DNA of 64,000 nt, taken from contig NZ_BATR01000112.1 in NCBI RefSeq assembly GCF_000739655.1, forward strand, positions 1-64,000. The letters are read 5' to 3'. A model generated the notes under the pieces. That model searched no databases and was not told the DNA's origin. It saw only the letters and a program-made list of their open reading frames with translations. Made by a program: the position numbers and the translations under genes. Origin of the DNA: Verrucomicrobium sp. BvORR106 (GTDB lineage Bacteria > Verrucomicrobiota > Verrucomicrobiia > Verrucomicrobiales > Verrucomicrobiaceae). Positions 33,415 through 42,133 of this stretch are shown here, piece by piece; position 1 is the first letter of the stretch; each line of letters begins with the position of its first letter.

Positions 33415-34755
33415 ATGTCGCGCGCATCGTCTCAAACCGGTAAGGCAGGTAGGTTCAAGGGCTGGACGACCATCCGCTGGGGGAAGCTATCCCTCCGTGG
33501 GTGGGCAGAGCTCCTGGGTCTGGTGGCCGCGACGGCGTGCATCGTGGCCATCCTCTTTGTGCGGCGTGAGTACGTGCCGTACCGACCTGGTCACACCTTC
33601 AACGTGCACGACGCTGCCTTCTTTGGTTCCGCACATGCGGCAGCGGATGCCGTTCCCATAGAGGGCAACAAGGTGACTCTGCTCCATAACGGCAATGGCA
33701 TCTTTCCACCCATGTTGGAAGCCATCCGGGGAGCCCGACACACCGTGAATTTTGAGGCGTTCCTGTTTCATTCCGGGAAGGTGGGAGACCAGTTCATCGA
33801 GGCATTTAATGAACGAGCCAAAGCCGGTGTGGAGGTTCGTATTCTGCTGGATGGCATTGGTTCCGGCACCTCACTGAAGAACAGTGATGTGAAGAGGATG
33901 ACGGACGCGGGTTGCCGGTTCGCCTATTATCATCCCACCCGGGCGCTCCGCCTGGACCGGATCAACCGCCGCACTCACCGTCGGGTGCTTGTGATCGACG
34001 GGAAGGTGGGTTTTACTGGTGGTGCGGGCTTCGCCGACGAATGGCAGGGGGATGGCGCGAAAGTGGACAATTGGCGCGAGATCCACGCAAAACTGGAAGG
34101 TCCAGTCGTAGCCAAGCTCCAGAGCGCCTTCCAGCAACACTGGTTGAGCGAAACAAAAGAGCTGCTCACGGGTGGGCATCACTTCCCCGTGCTGGAGAAG
34201 ACTGGCACGTTGAGAGTGCAGGCGACCAGTTCAAACGAATTCACCGTGGCGGCCCTGCCTCTGATCCAGGCGGTGGCCATGGCTGCGGCGGAGAAGACCA
34301 TCTACATCACGAATCCCTATTGCACCCCGACCGAGGATCAAGTCTGGGTGTTGCGTGAGGCAGTGAAGCGCGGAGTTGATGTACGGATGATCCTGCCGGG
34401 CAAATACAATGACCAGCCTGCTACGAAGGCGGCAGGTCGGGGAAGCTACGGCGAGCTGCTCAAAGCCGGGGTCAAGATCTACGAGTTCAATCCAACCATG
34501 ATCCACTCCAAGATCATGGTAGTGGACGGAATGTTTTCCATGGTAGGCACATCGAACTTGGACGCCAGGTCCTCCCTCATCAATGAAGAGATTGACATTT
34601 CAGTCTATGACGAAAGTTTTGGCGCGGAGATGAACCGTGTTTTCCTGGAGGACTTCAAGAACTCCAGAGAATACACCCTGGAAGATTTCAAGAAGCGCTC
34701 GATCAAGGAGCGTTTCGTGGAGTGGGTGGTAAAGCCATTCCGGTCCCAGCTTTAG
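33415..34755 (+). CDS. phospholipase D-family (cardiolipin synthase-like) protein
   Basis: A 446-residue protein with one N-terminal transmembrane helix (ELLGLVAATACIVAILFVR). Two PLD domains follow: THRRVLVIDGKVGFTGGAGF and MIHSKIMVVDGMFSMVGTSN. The second has the full H-x-K-x4-D motif, while the first reads H-x-R, with Arg in place of Lys. Related enzymes make cardiolipin from phosphatidylglycerol or cleave phosphodiesters at the membrane. The conserved GSGTSLKN and IYITNPYCTP stretches support the synthase branch. Its neighbours do not suggest a pathway. Confidence 0.85.
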   Translation: MSRASSQTGKAGRFKGWTTIRWGKLSLRGWAELLGLVAATACIVAILFVRREYVPYRPGHTFNVHDAAFFGSAHAAADAVPIEGNKVTLLHNGNGIFPPMLEAIRGARHTVNFEAFLFHSGKVGDQFIEAFNERAKAGVEVRILLDGIGSGTSLKNSDVKRMTDAGCRFAYYHPTRALRLDRINRRTHRRVLVIDGKVGFTGGAGFADEWQGDGAKVDNWREIHAKLEGPVVAKLQSAFQQHWLSETKELLTGGHHFPVLEKTGTLRVQATSSNEFTVAALPLIQAVAMAAAEKTIYITNPYCTPTEDQVWVLREAVKRGVDVRMILPGKYNDQPATKAAGRGSYGELLKAGVKIYEFNPTMIHSKIMVVDGMFSMVGTSNLDARSSLINEEIDISVYDESFGAEMNRVFLEDFKNSREYTLEDFKKRSIKERFVEWVVKPFRSQL

Positions 34756-34792
34756 GTTGCCGAACGGTGGGGTATTGTTGGTGCCACTATGG

Positions 34793-36184
34793 TCAAGGTT
34801 GTAGGAAAGTGCCGTTGCTACGGATGACCTCGCTGAGCCAGCGTGCGGAGTCCTTGAGCGTGCGGACCTGAGTGGCGTAGTCGACGTGAATGAGGCCGAA
34901 GCGTTCCCGGTAGCCGCGACTCCATTCAAAGTTGTCTAGAAGCGACCAGTGGAAATAACCGGCCAGCGGAATGCCCTCCGCATGGGCGCGATGCAGCTGG
35001 CGGAGGTAGCGGGTCAGAAAATCGATTCTTTGGGCATCATGCACGCGCCCATCAAGGGCAACCCAATCCATAGAAGAGAGGCCGTTTTCGAAGACGTAGA
35101 GGGGCAGGCGATAGCGCTCATGGAAGAAGCGCGAAGCCCAGTACATCCCTTCAGGGTGCAAGGGCCAACCGGTCAACGTGCGGGGTTCGCCAGGGCGCTC
35201 AGGAAGCACCTTCCATGGGCGATCGACGGCACTTTCAACAATGCGTCCGAAGTAGTAGTTAAACCCAAAGAAATCGAGCGGTTGCTGAATCTCCACGAGG
35301 TCGGACGCGGGCAGGGCGTCCAGAAAAGCAGGTAGGTTCTGACCGAGGACATCGGGATAGCGGCCATGGATCATCGGCTCGGGCCACCAGACGTTGTCCA
35401 GCCAGAGGTCATGGTCTGGCTGCCATTCGGGTTCCAACGTGAGACGTCTTGCTGCTTCAACACAGGCAGGATCGTCCGGCTGGGCGGGAATCCCAATCTT
35501 GGTGGCGATGGCGAAGCCGATCTGCGAGTCTTTGACCCTCTGGCGGATGATGGGGACGGCACGACCATGAGCAAGATTCACGTGATGGACGGCCCGCATG
35601 GTCTCCAGGTGCGGGAGCTTGAGTCCTGGAGCGTGGCTGCCTTCAGAGTAGCCCAATCCGATGAAGATCTGTGGTTCGTTGAAGGTGATCCAGTCCTTGA
35701 CGCGGTCACCCAAGTGGCTTGTCACACGGTCTGTGTAGTCGGCGAAATGGCAGGCGATCTCCCGGTTCAGCCAGCCTCCGCGTACCTGCAGTGCTTGCGG
35801 CAGATCCCAGTGGTACAGGGTCAGGTAGGGGCGAATGCCAGCCTCAAGCAAGCCATCGACCAGGCGAGAGTAGAAATCGAGTCCCGCCTGGTTGATGCTT
35901 CCTGTGCCTTCGGGGAGAATGCGGGACCAGGATACGGAGAAGCGAAATGCATGGAGACCTATTTGCTTCATCAAGGCAATGTCCTCCGGCCAGCGGTGGT
36001 AGAAGTCACACGCGGTGGCGGTGGTATCACCACTGAGGATTCTTCCCGGCTGCCGACAGAAGTCATCCCAGATCGAGGGACCCCGGCCATCGGCGGTTGC
36101 CCCGCCTTCAATCTGGGCGGCTGCCGTGGCGGCACCCCAGACGAAGCGGTCAGGGAATCTAAAGGGCGTCGTCATTTGGTTCAT
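34793..36184 (-). CDS. GH1 beta-glucosidase
   Basis: About 463 residues from ATG 36184, which follows the Shine-Dalgarno-like GTGGGAGACAG; 36220 is a less likely start. The family opening FVWGAATAAAQIEGGATADG is complete. The acid/base Glu is in DWITFNEPQ and the nucleophile Glu in LPLYVFENGLSSMD. The wall regions RFSVSWSRILPEGTGSIN and GYFHWSLLDNFEWSRGY are typical. No signal peptide is present, so it cleaves beta-glucosides or short cello-oligosaccharides in the cytoplasm. It points at the convergent PLD gene with a 37-bp gap. Confidence 0.95.
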   Translation of the reverse strand: MNQMTTPFRFPDRFVWGAATAAAQIEGGATADGRGPSIWDDFCRQPGRILSGDTTATACDFYHRWPEDIALMKQIGLHAFRFSVSWSRILPEGTGSINQAGLDFYSRLVDGLLEAGIRPYLTLYHWDLPQALQVRGGWLNREIACHFADYTDRVTSHLGDRVKDWITFNEPQIFIGLGYSEGSHAPGLKLPHLETMRAVHHVNLAHGRAVPIIRQRVKDSQIGFAIATKIGIPAQPDDPACVEAARRLTLEPEWQPDHDLWLDNVWWPEPMIHGRYPDVLGQNLPAFLDALPASDLVEIQQPLDFFGFNYYFGRIVESAVDRPWKVLPERPGEPRTLTGWPLHPEGMYWASRFFHERYRLPLYVFENGLSSMDWVALDGRVHDAQRIDFLTRYLRQLHRAHAEGIPLAGYFHWSLLDNFEWSRGYRERFGLIHVDYATQVRTLKDSARWLSEVIRSNGTFLQP

Positions 36185-36400
36185 CTGTCTCCCACTGTCG
36201 TGGTGGGATGGTTTCCCCATTGGAACAGTTTTTGCACAGGAGGTGAAGTAAACTATTTGTGCAGCATCATTGAGCAGGCGCTGGTCGAGGCAAGTTGCCT
36301 GGCATTCCGTGCTTGGATGTTCGGTAGTAGGTCAGTACTCAGAAAAAACAGACTTCGTGCAATCCGATTGCGCTCGAGGCTTGTTCCTCAGGCGTGAAGA

Positions 36401-36470
36401 GGTTTACCATCGCTCAAAACTAAATCCTTTAACATGCGTTGCTGAAAGTCCCGTCTCGCCGTGATGGCAT
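36401..36470 (+). pseudogene. decayed copy of the 5' end of the lipoprotein gene at 36869
   Basis: Bases 36403-36462 resemble 36839-36898: TTTACCATC, then AAATCC, AACATG and AAGTCCCGTC against TTTACCATC, AAATCC, AACATG and AAATCCCGTC in the same order and spacing. The copied start reads Met-Arg-Cys-stop, so it is dead. It lies in the 304-bp gap upstream of the GH1 gene, which holds no other feature I can support. Confidence 0.5.
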
Positions 36471-36488
36471 GTAGCGGATTGTTTTCAT

Positions 36489-36653
36489 ATGAAGCCCTTT
36501 ACCAAAGAAGCGATGATCGTACTGAGTTCCTTTGCGGTAGCCGTTTTGGTCGTATCGCTTCTTTTGCGTGAGGCACCTCCATGGATGAAAGCTGGGGCTT
36601 TTGTGTTTCTGTTTATGGGAGGGTCAGCGATTTGTAGGTTGTCATTGCGATGA
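36489..36653 (+). CDS. small two-helix membrane protein
   Basis: A 54-residue frame starting MKPFTKEAMIVL. Two hydrophobic runs (LSSFAVAVLVVSLLL and AGAFVFLFMGGSAI) are separated by the charged REAPPWMK, the look of a small membrane protein. The ribosome-binding site is weak. It lies between the decayed copy and the lipoprotein gene. Its reality is uncertain. Confidence 0.4.
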   Translation: MKPFTKEAMIVLSSFAVAVLVVSLLLREAPPWMKAGAFVFLFMGGSAICRLSLR

Positions 36654-36868
36654 CATCAGACGCGGCCTTTTCAGATCTCGGGCGGATACATGATTTGCGG
36701 GGCCAATTGGATGACACCCTGGCAGGAGTACGGCGTGTGAAGTCATGCCCTCTTCGGGCTGTTGGCTTGTGTAAATACTTGCTCTCCGAAACGAATTGCC
36801 GGGTTTAATTGACACTTGTGCAGTTGCTGAATCAGGCTTTACCATCCGATAAAACAAAATCCCCGAAC

Positions 36869-37999
36869 ATGTATCGCTCAAAATCCCGTCTTGCTGCCCT
36901 CGCCTTACTCCCGATCGCCTTGCTAACAGGTTGTGATTTCCGGCTCTCCACCAACGATTCTTCGGAATCTTCGTCAAGTTCATCATCACGTGGATCGAAT
37001 CGGAAGGAGATCGCCGAAAGCATTGATAAGGAGGAAGCCCTTGATGCGATCCGTCTTCAGTCTGCAACCGATCCGGGAGGGGAGAAGGCTGTAGCCTTTC
37101 GCAAGCAGATGGCGGAGCTCTTGTATGCTCAGAAGTTTGACGAACTGGAGAAGGAAGCGGCTGCTGCGCGAGCCAGCAAGGAGGTGTTCGCGAACGGGAC
37201 CTGGAAAATATCGCAATTCTATTTTGCGTTTGAGCGCAAGAACCGAGACGCACAAGGACTCTGGAACGTAACGGAAGATGCCCTCCAGGCGTGGCAGAAG
37301 GCCTTCCCGAGCTCTGTGACCGCCCGCATCGCCTATGCGGACTTTCTTGTGGACTACGCCTGGCACGCGCGTGGCACCGGCTATGCCGACACGGTTACCC
37401 CTGAAGGCTGGAGGCTGATGAAAGAACGACTCTCTCAGGCGAACAAGGTCCTCGTCGATGCGCGCAAGCTTCCAGAGAAAGATCCCGTGCTGTATTCCGT
37501 CGCCCTGCAGGTCGCCTTGGGAGTCGGCCTGGATAAGGCTGGCTACGAGAAGCTCATGGACGAAGCGTATGCGTTTGAGCCGACCTTCTGGGGTTATGAT
37601 GCGTCCCGGGCCTACTCCTTGCTGCCCCGGTGGTACGGAGAGCCAGGAGAGTGGGAGGCGTTTGCTGCCAAGGCGGCAGCACGTCCAGACGGTCTGGGTG
37701 CGGAAGTGTACGCGCGCATCGTGATGCGTCTGGTGGACTTCCACGAGAACCTCTTCAGGGAATCGAAAGCGTCATGGCCCAAAACCAAAGAAGGAATCGA
37801 GATCCTGAAAAAGAAGTATCCTGAGTCGGTGGAGATCCTCAGCTATGGAGCGCTGCTGGCGACCTGTGCCAACGACAACAAGACTGCCAAAGCGTACTTT
37901 GAGGAACTCGGCGACCGTTACTTGGAGGAAGGCAAGATCTGGCCGTCTAAAGAGAGCTTTGTGCACTACCGCAAGTGGGCTCGTACGGGCAAGTGGTGA
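36869..37999 (+). CDS. lipoprotein with helical repeats
   Basis: A 376-residue lipoprotein: MYRSKSRLAALALLPIALLT then the lipobox Gly-Cys. A Ser-rich linker (SSESSSSSSSRG) follows, then helical repeats with TPR-like spacing (DELEKEAAAARASKEVF, ALQAWQKAFPSSVTARIAYA, VALQVALGVGLDKAGYEKLM, EYGALLATCANDNKTAKAYF-like end). It is probably attached to the outer membrane and used as a protein-interaction scaffold. A TTGACA at 36809 may be a -35 element but no -10 is obvious. A decayed copy of its 5' end lies 470 bp upstream. No named family was recognised. Confidence 0.7.
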   Translation: MYRSKSRLAALALLPIALLTGCDFRLSTNDSSESSSSSSSRGSNRKEIAESIDKEEALDAIRLQSATDPGGEKAVAFRKQMAELLYAQKFDELEKEAAAARASKEVFANGTWKISQFYFAFERKNRDAQGLWNVTEDALQAWQKAFPSSVTARIAYADFLVDYAWHARGTGYADTVTPEGWRLMKERLSQANKVLVDARKLPEKDPVLYSVALQVALGVGLDKAGYEKLMDEAYAFEPTFWGYDASRAYSLLPRWYGEPGEWEAFAAKAAARPDGLGAEVYARIVMRLVDFHENLFRESKASWPKTKEGIEILKKKYPESVEILSYGALLATCANDNKTAKAYFEELGDRYLEEGKIWPSKESFVHYRKWARTGKW

Positions 38000-38037
38000 A
38001 TGTGCGAGGGGTAAGAGCAAGTACGAGAGTGTGTTGC

Positions 38038-38721
38038 ATGCGACGAACGATTGTTTCTCTTTCGCTTTTGGCTGCTGCGGTGTCGGTTCTCCCGGCTCAG
38101 TCCATTCAGGATCGCCTGCGGGATCTGGGGGAAATCCCCATTTCGGAAAGGAGCGCAGAAGAGCGGGAGCGCTACGAGCGACGTCAATACAGGGAGAGGA
38201 TTGTGCAACTTTTGCCCGAGTTGAACAAGGAGCGGCTTCGTGATTTGCCAGACAATTCAGAAGAGCTGCGTGAGCTGTATGCTTACAGGCTAAATTCTAT
38301 CTTTGAGGTCAATTTCCCGTGGCAGGAGCTTATTGATCAAGATATCCTGACCCGCGCGGCGGCGGCGGATGTTTGTGCGGGATTGTTGGTGAAACCCAGG
38401 GATTTCAATGATCGCTCAGGCGTGATCGATTGGGTGTACAATCACTCTGAGGTAAGCTGGGCAAGGCGGATCCTTGATGCGGCCGTTCAGCTATATAAAA
38501 GGGACAAGGGTAGTCTTGAAAGTGTGGACATTCGGTGCATCGCTCGCCTTGCTGCCAAACTCGGTGATGCTAGCCACCTTGATCTTTTGAGTGATATCCA
38601 GAAATCATACAATGTTGGATTGGAAGAGCATATCTTGAAGAAGCGGCTGGGGTTGGATCCGGCAAGCCAAAGCTCCAAGAGCTCAGAGCGACTGGATGAG
38701 AGCAAGTCACCGAAGCGATGA
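38038..38721 (+). CDS. secreted protein of unknown function
   Basis: About 227 residues, starting MRRTIVSLSLLAAAVSVLPA with a signal peptide ending near AQS. The mature part is charged and helical (SIQDRLRDLGEIPISERSAE, ERIVQLLPELNKERLRDLPD, then ILDAAVQLYKRDKGSLES). It ends in a Ser/Lys-rich tail. It follows the lipoprotein by 38 bp and may be co-transcribed. No family was recognised. Confidence 0.55.
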   Translation: MRRTIVSLSLLAAAVSVLPAQSIQDRLRDLGEIPISERSAEERERYERRQYRERIVQLLPELNKERLRDLPDNSEELRELYAYRLNSIFEVNFPWQELIDQDILTRAAAADVCAGLLVKPRDFNDRSGVIDWVYNHSEVSWARRILDAAVQLYKRDKGSLESVDIRCIARLAAKLGDASHLDLLSDIQKSYNVGLEEHILKKRLGLDPASQSSKSSERLDESKSPKR

Positions 38722-38742
38722 GATGATGCGCACCTCCCAACC

Positions 38743-39504
38743 ATGAAAATCCACCACCTCAACTGCGGCATTCTGCATGCCCCACCCAGTCCCAAGGCTT
38801 CATGTCATTGTCTGCTGATTGAGCATGAAAGCAGGTTGGTGCTGGTGGATACCGGGATCGGTCTGGAGGACATCAAACATCCTGTGGAACGGATCGGCCA
38901 GTTTGCGATTGAGGCGGCAGGGTTTCAGTTTCATGAGGAACTGACGGCGGCGCGGCAGGTGGAAAAGCGTGGCTTCAAGATTGCGGATGTGACGGACATT
39001 GTTCTTACACATGGTGATCAGGACCACGCGGGAGGGCTGGCGGATTTCCCCTCGGCCAGGGTGCACGTCTCGGTGGAAGAGTTGGCTGCCATTGAGTCCA
39101 ACTGCGGACGATACTCTGCGGATCAGTTTGCGCATGGGCCCCGATGGGCTGCGCACGGGGGCTCATCTGTTCGCTGGTTCGGGTTGGAGGCGCGGCCGTT
39201 GGCTTTGGTGCCGGGGTGCGAGATTTACCTCGTACCGCTCTTTGGGCACACTCTAGGACATTGCGGGGTGGCGGTTCACGAGGGGGAGCGGTGGCTCTTG
39301 CATGTAGGCGATGCTTATTACCTGAAGGCGGAGCTCTCGACGGATGATCATCCGGTATCCGCGTTGGCGGCGATGCGGGCAGAGGATGACGCGTTGCGGC
39401 GGGCGAGTTTGTCGGAGCTACGTCGCCTGGTAAGGGAACATGCCGCGGAGATTGATATGGTGGGCTACCACGACTTTGGTGAGTTTCCGGCTGGGATGGT
39501 GTGA
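38743..39504 (+). CDS. metallo-beta-lactamase-fold hydrolase
   Basis: A 253-residue protein. The MBL core is HHLNCGILHAP, CLLIEHESRLVLVDTGIGLE, then IVLTHGDQDHAGGLADF and later LVPLFGHTLGHCGVAVHEG with LLHVGDAYY. The metal motif is H-x-D-x-D-H rather than the classical H-x-H-x-D-H. Relatives include quorum-quenching lactonases and thioesterases. There is no signal peptide. The substrate is not visible; it stands 21 bp downstream of an unrelated secreted protein gene. Confidence 0.85.
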   Translation: MKIHHLNCGILHAPPSPKASCHCLLIEHESRLVLVDTGIGLEDIKHPVERIGQFAIEAAGFQFHEELTAARQVEKRGFKIADVTDIVLTHGDQDHAGGLADFPSARVHVSVEELAAIESNCGRYSADQFAHGPRWAAHGGSSVRWFGLEARPLALVPGCEIYLVPLFGHTLGHCGVAVHEGERWLLHVGDAYYLKAELSTDDHPVSALAAMRAEDDALRRASLSELRRLVREHAAEIDMVGYHDFGEFPAGMV

Positions 39505-39896
39505 TATCGGATAGGCGCGGTCCTCGCTGTGATCATCCCGGGAGGGGGCTGACACGGTTTGTAGAACTCACTGCGGAGTTCCGATCTCCTTGGTGATGTA
39601 CCCAGGGTGGTGGCTCGTGCCTCGCCTTACCTGGGCTGGAATGGTTGACGCCTTTGGCGTCAGATGCCCTGATGCACGTAACTACCTTGCTTCGGGTGTT
39701 CGTGAGTTGGGAGCGGTGATTCCTGCGGCGCTGTTCCCGCTTCTGCGGTGTCTGCTTCACACAGGACTCCCGAAAGCGGTCCACCTCACACCGCAGTCCC
39801 AAAATTCCGCTGCGCGGAATCAGGTGTTGGTTGAGCGAGGTGGCTTAGGGCAGCGCTCAGCTTTCTTTGCTTCAAGCACGGCCGAAGGCCAATCCC
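39505..39896. repeat. hairpin-rich noncoding segment, probable dispersed repeat
   Basis: A 392-bp gap with no convincing gene. It contains several perfect short hairpins, for example GACGCC-TTT-GGCGTC (39639-39653), TTCCGC-TGC-GCGGAA (39806-39820) and GGCCGAAGGCC (39882-39892), and a CCCAGG...CCTGGG pair around 39602-39635. The wording 'cccaggGtggtg...cctgggctggaatg' reminds me of repeats seen between genes in related genomes; that is recall, not a search result. Confidence 0.45.
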
Positions 39897-40985
39897 TTAC
39901 GGAATGATGTGCACCTCGTCGCCCACGCGGACCATGCCAAAGACTTTCTTGGCGATTTCGTAGGGGAGGCGGATGCAGCCGTGAGAGGCGGGGCGGCCGG
40001 TCACGTAGCCACTGTGCAGACCGATGGAGCTGCAGTTCAGCCGCATGAAGTAGGGCATGGGGACCTTGTAGATGGTGGAGGTCCAGTCCTTATACTTGTT
40101 GGTGATAACGTAGCGACCGGCAGGGGTGCGATAGCCGGCACGCCCGGTGGAGATCTTGGTGTCGATCTGGCGCACGCCTTCAATTTCCACCCAGGCCTTT
40201 TGATTGCTGAGATCCACGGTGACCAGAATGTGGGGCTCGGACTCGGGTTGGCGGCCCAAGAGGATGCGCATGACGTACAGGAAGCGCTGGTCGGCGGCGA
40301 AGTTGATCGCGTACCGGTAGCTGGGCATCGTGTGCGCCTGCTTGTTGGCACCGTATTCCAACAGGAGGGCGACAGCTTCCACATCGCCGCGGCCTGAGGA
40401 TGCCATGAGCGGGGTGATGTTCTTCTCCCGCTTCAGCTGCCAGCGCAGGAATTCATCGGAGACCGAATTGATAATCTCTGATGAAACGGGGTAGGCGAAG
40501 GGCTTGCCGGGGTTGCCGCCGGCGGCCAGCAGGGCTTTCAGGAGGAAGGGGTGGCGGCGCAGGGACGCTAGTGCGACGGGAGTCTGGCCATCTGCCCCCG
40601 CCATATTGGGATCGGCTCCGTGGAGCAGCAGAAAGATCGCCATAGCGGGCTGACCCGAGCGAAGGGCCAGACACAGGGGGGTGTCCTTCTCAGGCGTGAT
40701 CTCGTTGGGGGAGTAGCCCTCGTTCAGCAGACCAGCCACCAGTTCCTGATCGCCAGCGAGTACTGCCTCATAGATGCCGGGCTGGCCGGGCACCTGATGG
40801 ACCGCGCTGGAAGGCAGAGCCGGGGCGACAGTGGTCGGTAACTCTGTGATCGCGGTGGGCTTGGGCAGCTCCGTCGCGGCACTGGAATGCCGGGTGCTGG
40901 TCTCCATCGACAGCAATTCTTCCGCCTTCAGGCTTGAGATCGCAAGAAGGGGCACGCACAAGGCCGCGAGAGAGAGCGGTTTCAT
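39897..40985 (-). CDS. ankyrin-repeat/YkuD L,D-transpeptidase fusion
   Basis: About 362 residues from ATG 40985 (MKPLSLAALCVPLLAISSLK, a signal peptide). The frame continues far upstream, but that part is antisense to the epimerase gene and is rejected. Residues ~75-245 are ankyrin repeats (GQPGIYEAVLAGDQELVAGL, TPLCLALRSGQPAMAIFLLL, NITPLMASSGRGDVEAVALL). The C-terminal YkuD domain has ILVTVDLSNQKAWVEIEG and the catalytic ASHGCIRLPYEIAKKVFG, with His in IGLHSGY. YkuD enzymes form 3-3 cross-links or attach proteins to peptidoglycan in the periplasm. The ankyrin part presumably chooses a partner protein. Confidence 0.88.
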   Translation of the reverse strand: MKPLSLAALCVPLLAISSLKAEELLSMETSTRHSSAATELPKPTAITELPTTVAPALPSSAVHQVPGQPGIYEAVLAGDQELVAGLLNEGYSPNEITPEKDTPLCLALRSGQPAMAIFLLLHGADPNMAGADGQTPVALASLRRHPFLLKALLAAGGNPGKPFAYPVSSEIINSVSDEFLRWQLKREKNITPLMASSGRGDVEAVALLLEYGANKQAHTMPSYRYAINFAADQRFLYVMRILLGRQPESEPHILVTVDLSNQKAWVEIEGVRQIDTKISTGRAGYRTPAGRYVITNKYKDWTSTIYKVPMPYFMRLNCSSIGLHSGYVTGRPASHGCIRLPYEIAKKVFGMVRVGDEVHIIP

Positions 40986-41177
40986 GAATCGCCGTAAGTG
41001 GGGGTGAGGGACAATGTGAGAAAAAAATCGATCTGCAAGCAGTGTCTCGTCTCTATTCGACGGCGACGGAAGAATGGAGGGTTCAAAAGCCACAAAAAGT
41101 CGGAAAAGTTTACGGCTTGGGTCGGCGTTAGACTTTCTCCCAATTTCCTCAGTTGCCCCTGATTGATCAAGACTCCC

Positions 41178-42089
41178 ATGAAACGCCGCAATTTTCTCCG
41201 AACCGCCACGCTGGGCACCGCCGCCCTCGCCATATCCCCTGCGCCTGGTGCGGAGGCGCCGTTTGCCTTCAAGTACCTCAACAGCTCTGCCATGTATGGC
41301 AATCTGCCGCTGGAGGTGGTGATCGCGGAGACACCCAAGACGGGGGCCAGCAGCCTGGATGTGTGGCCGCGCAAACACGGTACTCAGCGGGAGCAGATGG
41401 ACGAGTTGGGGCATGAGAAGGTGGCGGCTCTGCTGGAGACCCACAAGGTGAAGCTGGACTGCATCACCCGCTACGACCTGGGTCCGTTCAAGCTTCAGGA
41501 TGAGATGCTGGTGCTCAAGAAGTTCGGCGGCAAAGTGCTGGTCACCGGGGGCTCTGGCCCCGTAGGCCTGACCGGCCCAGACCTGAAAAAGGCGGTGCAG
41601 GAGTTTGTGGAGAAACTGAAGCCTCATCTGGCAAAGGCAGGGGAGCTGGGGCTCACCATTGTCATCGAGAACCATATCAAGAACCTCATCGACGCGCCTG
41701 ATTCGATCCGGTGGCTGGCAGAGTTTGGCAAAGAACTTCCTCTGGGCATCGAACTCGCTCCTTACCACCTGCCGCAGGATCCGGAGCTGATCGCCAGCCT
41801 GGTTCGTGAACTCGGTAGTAAACTCTCTGTGTTCCTGGCCTGGGAATATGGGATGGGTTGTATGAAACCGATGCCCAAAGACGAGGAACTGCAGCAGCTG
41901 CCCGGGCGGGGCAAGCTGGACTTCGTTCCCATTGTGAAGGCGCTCAAGGAGATCCGGTTTGCCGGGTACACGCAGGTCTTCATGCATCCCACGCCGCGGG
42001 GCATCCCCATCCTGCCGACGGCGGAGCAAACGACGGCGGAGATCAACCACTCCCGGACCTATCTGGAGAACTGTCTCGCCAAGGCGTAG
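41178..42089 (+). CDS. Tat-exported sugar phosphate isomerase/epimerase-like protein
   Basis: About 303 residues from MKRRNFLRTATLGTAALAIS, a twin-Arg-type export signal (RRNFL). The TIM-barrel pattern of xylose-isomerase-like enzymes follows: VVIAETPKTGASSLDVWPRK, VTGGSGPVGLTGPDLKKAVQ, GLTIVIENHIKNLIDAPDSI, LGIELAPYHLP and a final TQVFMHPTPRGIPI. It begins an operon with a multi-haem cytochrome and a propeller dehydrogenase, so it probably prepares a sugar for oxidation in the periplasm. The divergent YkuD gene starts 193 bp upstream. Confidence 0.8.
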   Translation: MKRRNFLRTATLGTAALAISPAPGAEAPFAFKYLNSSAMYGNLPLEVVIAETPKTGASSLDVWPRKHGTQREQMDELGHEKVAALLETHKVKLDCITRYDLGPFKLQDEMLVLKKFGGKVLVTGGSGPVGLTGPDLKKAVQEFVEKLKPHLAKAGELGLTIVIENHIKNLIDAPDSIRWLAEFGKELPLGIELAPYHLPQDPELIASLVRELGSKLSVFLAWEYGMGCMKPMPKDEELQQLPGRGKLDFVPIVKALKEIRFAGYTQVFMHPTPRGIPILPTAEQTTAEINHSRTYLENCLAKA

Positions 42090-42133
42090 GCCAGCCCTCT
42101 GGCTCCTGCATTCATTACTTTCCCAGTCCCGGC

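Noticed and set aside
35366-36397. Rightward 343-codon frame over the GH1 gene
   Set aside because: Antisense of a complete beta-glucosidase.
40986-42050. Upstream extension of the YkuD gene (long leftward frame to 42050)
   Set aside because: It is antisense to the whole epimerase gene and has no domain; the signal peptide at 40985 is the true start.
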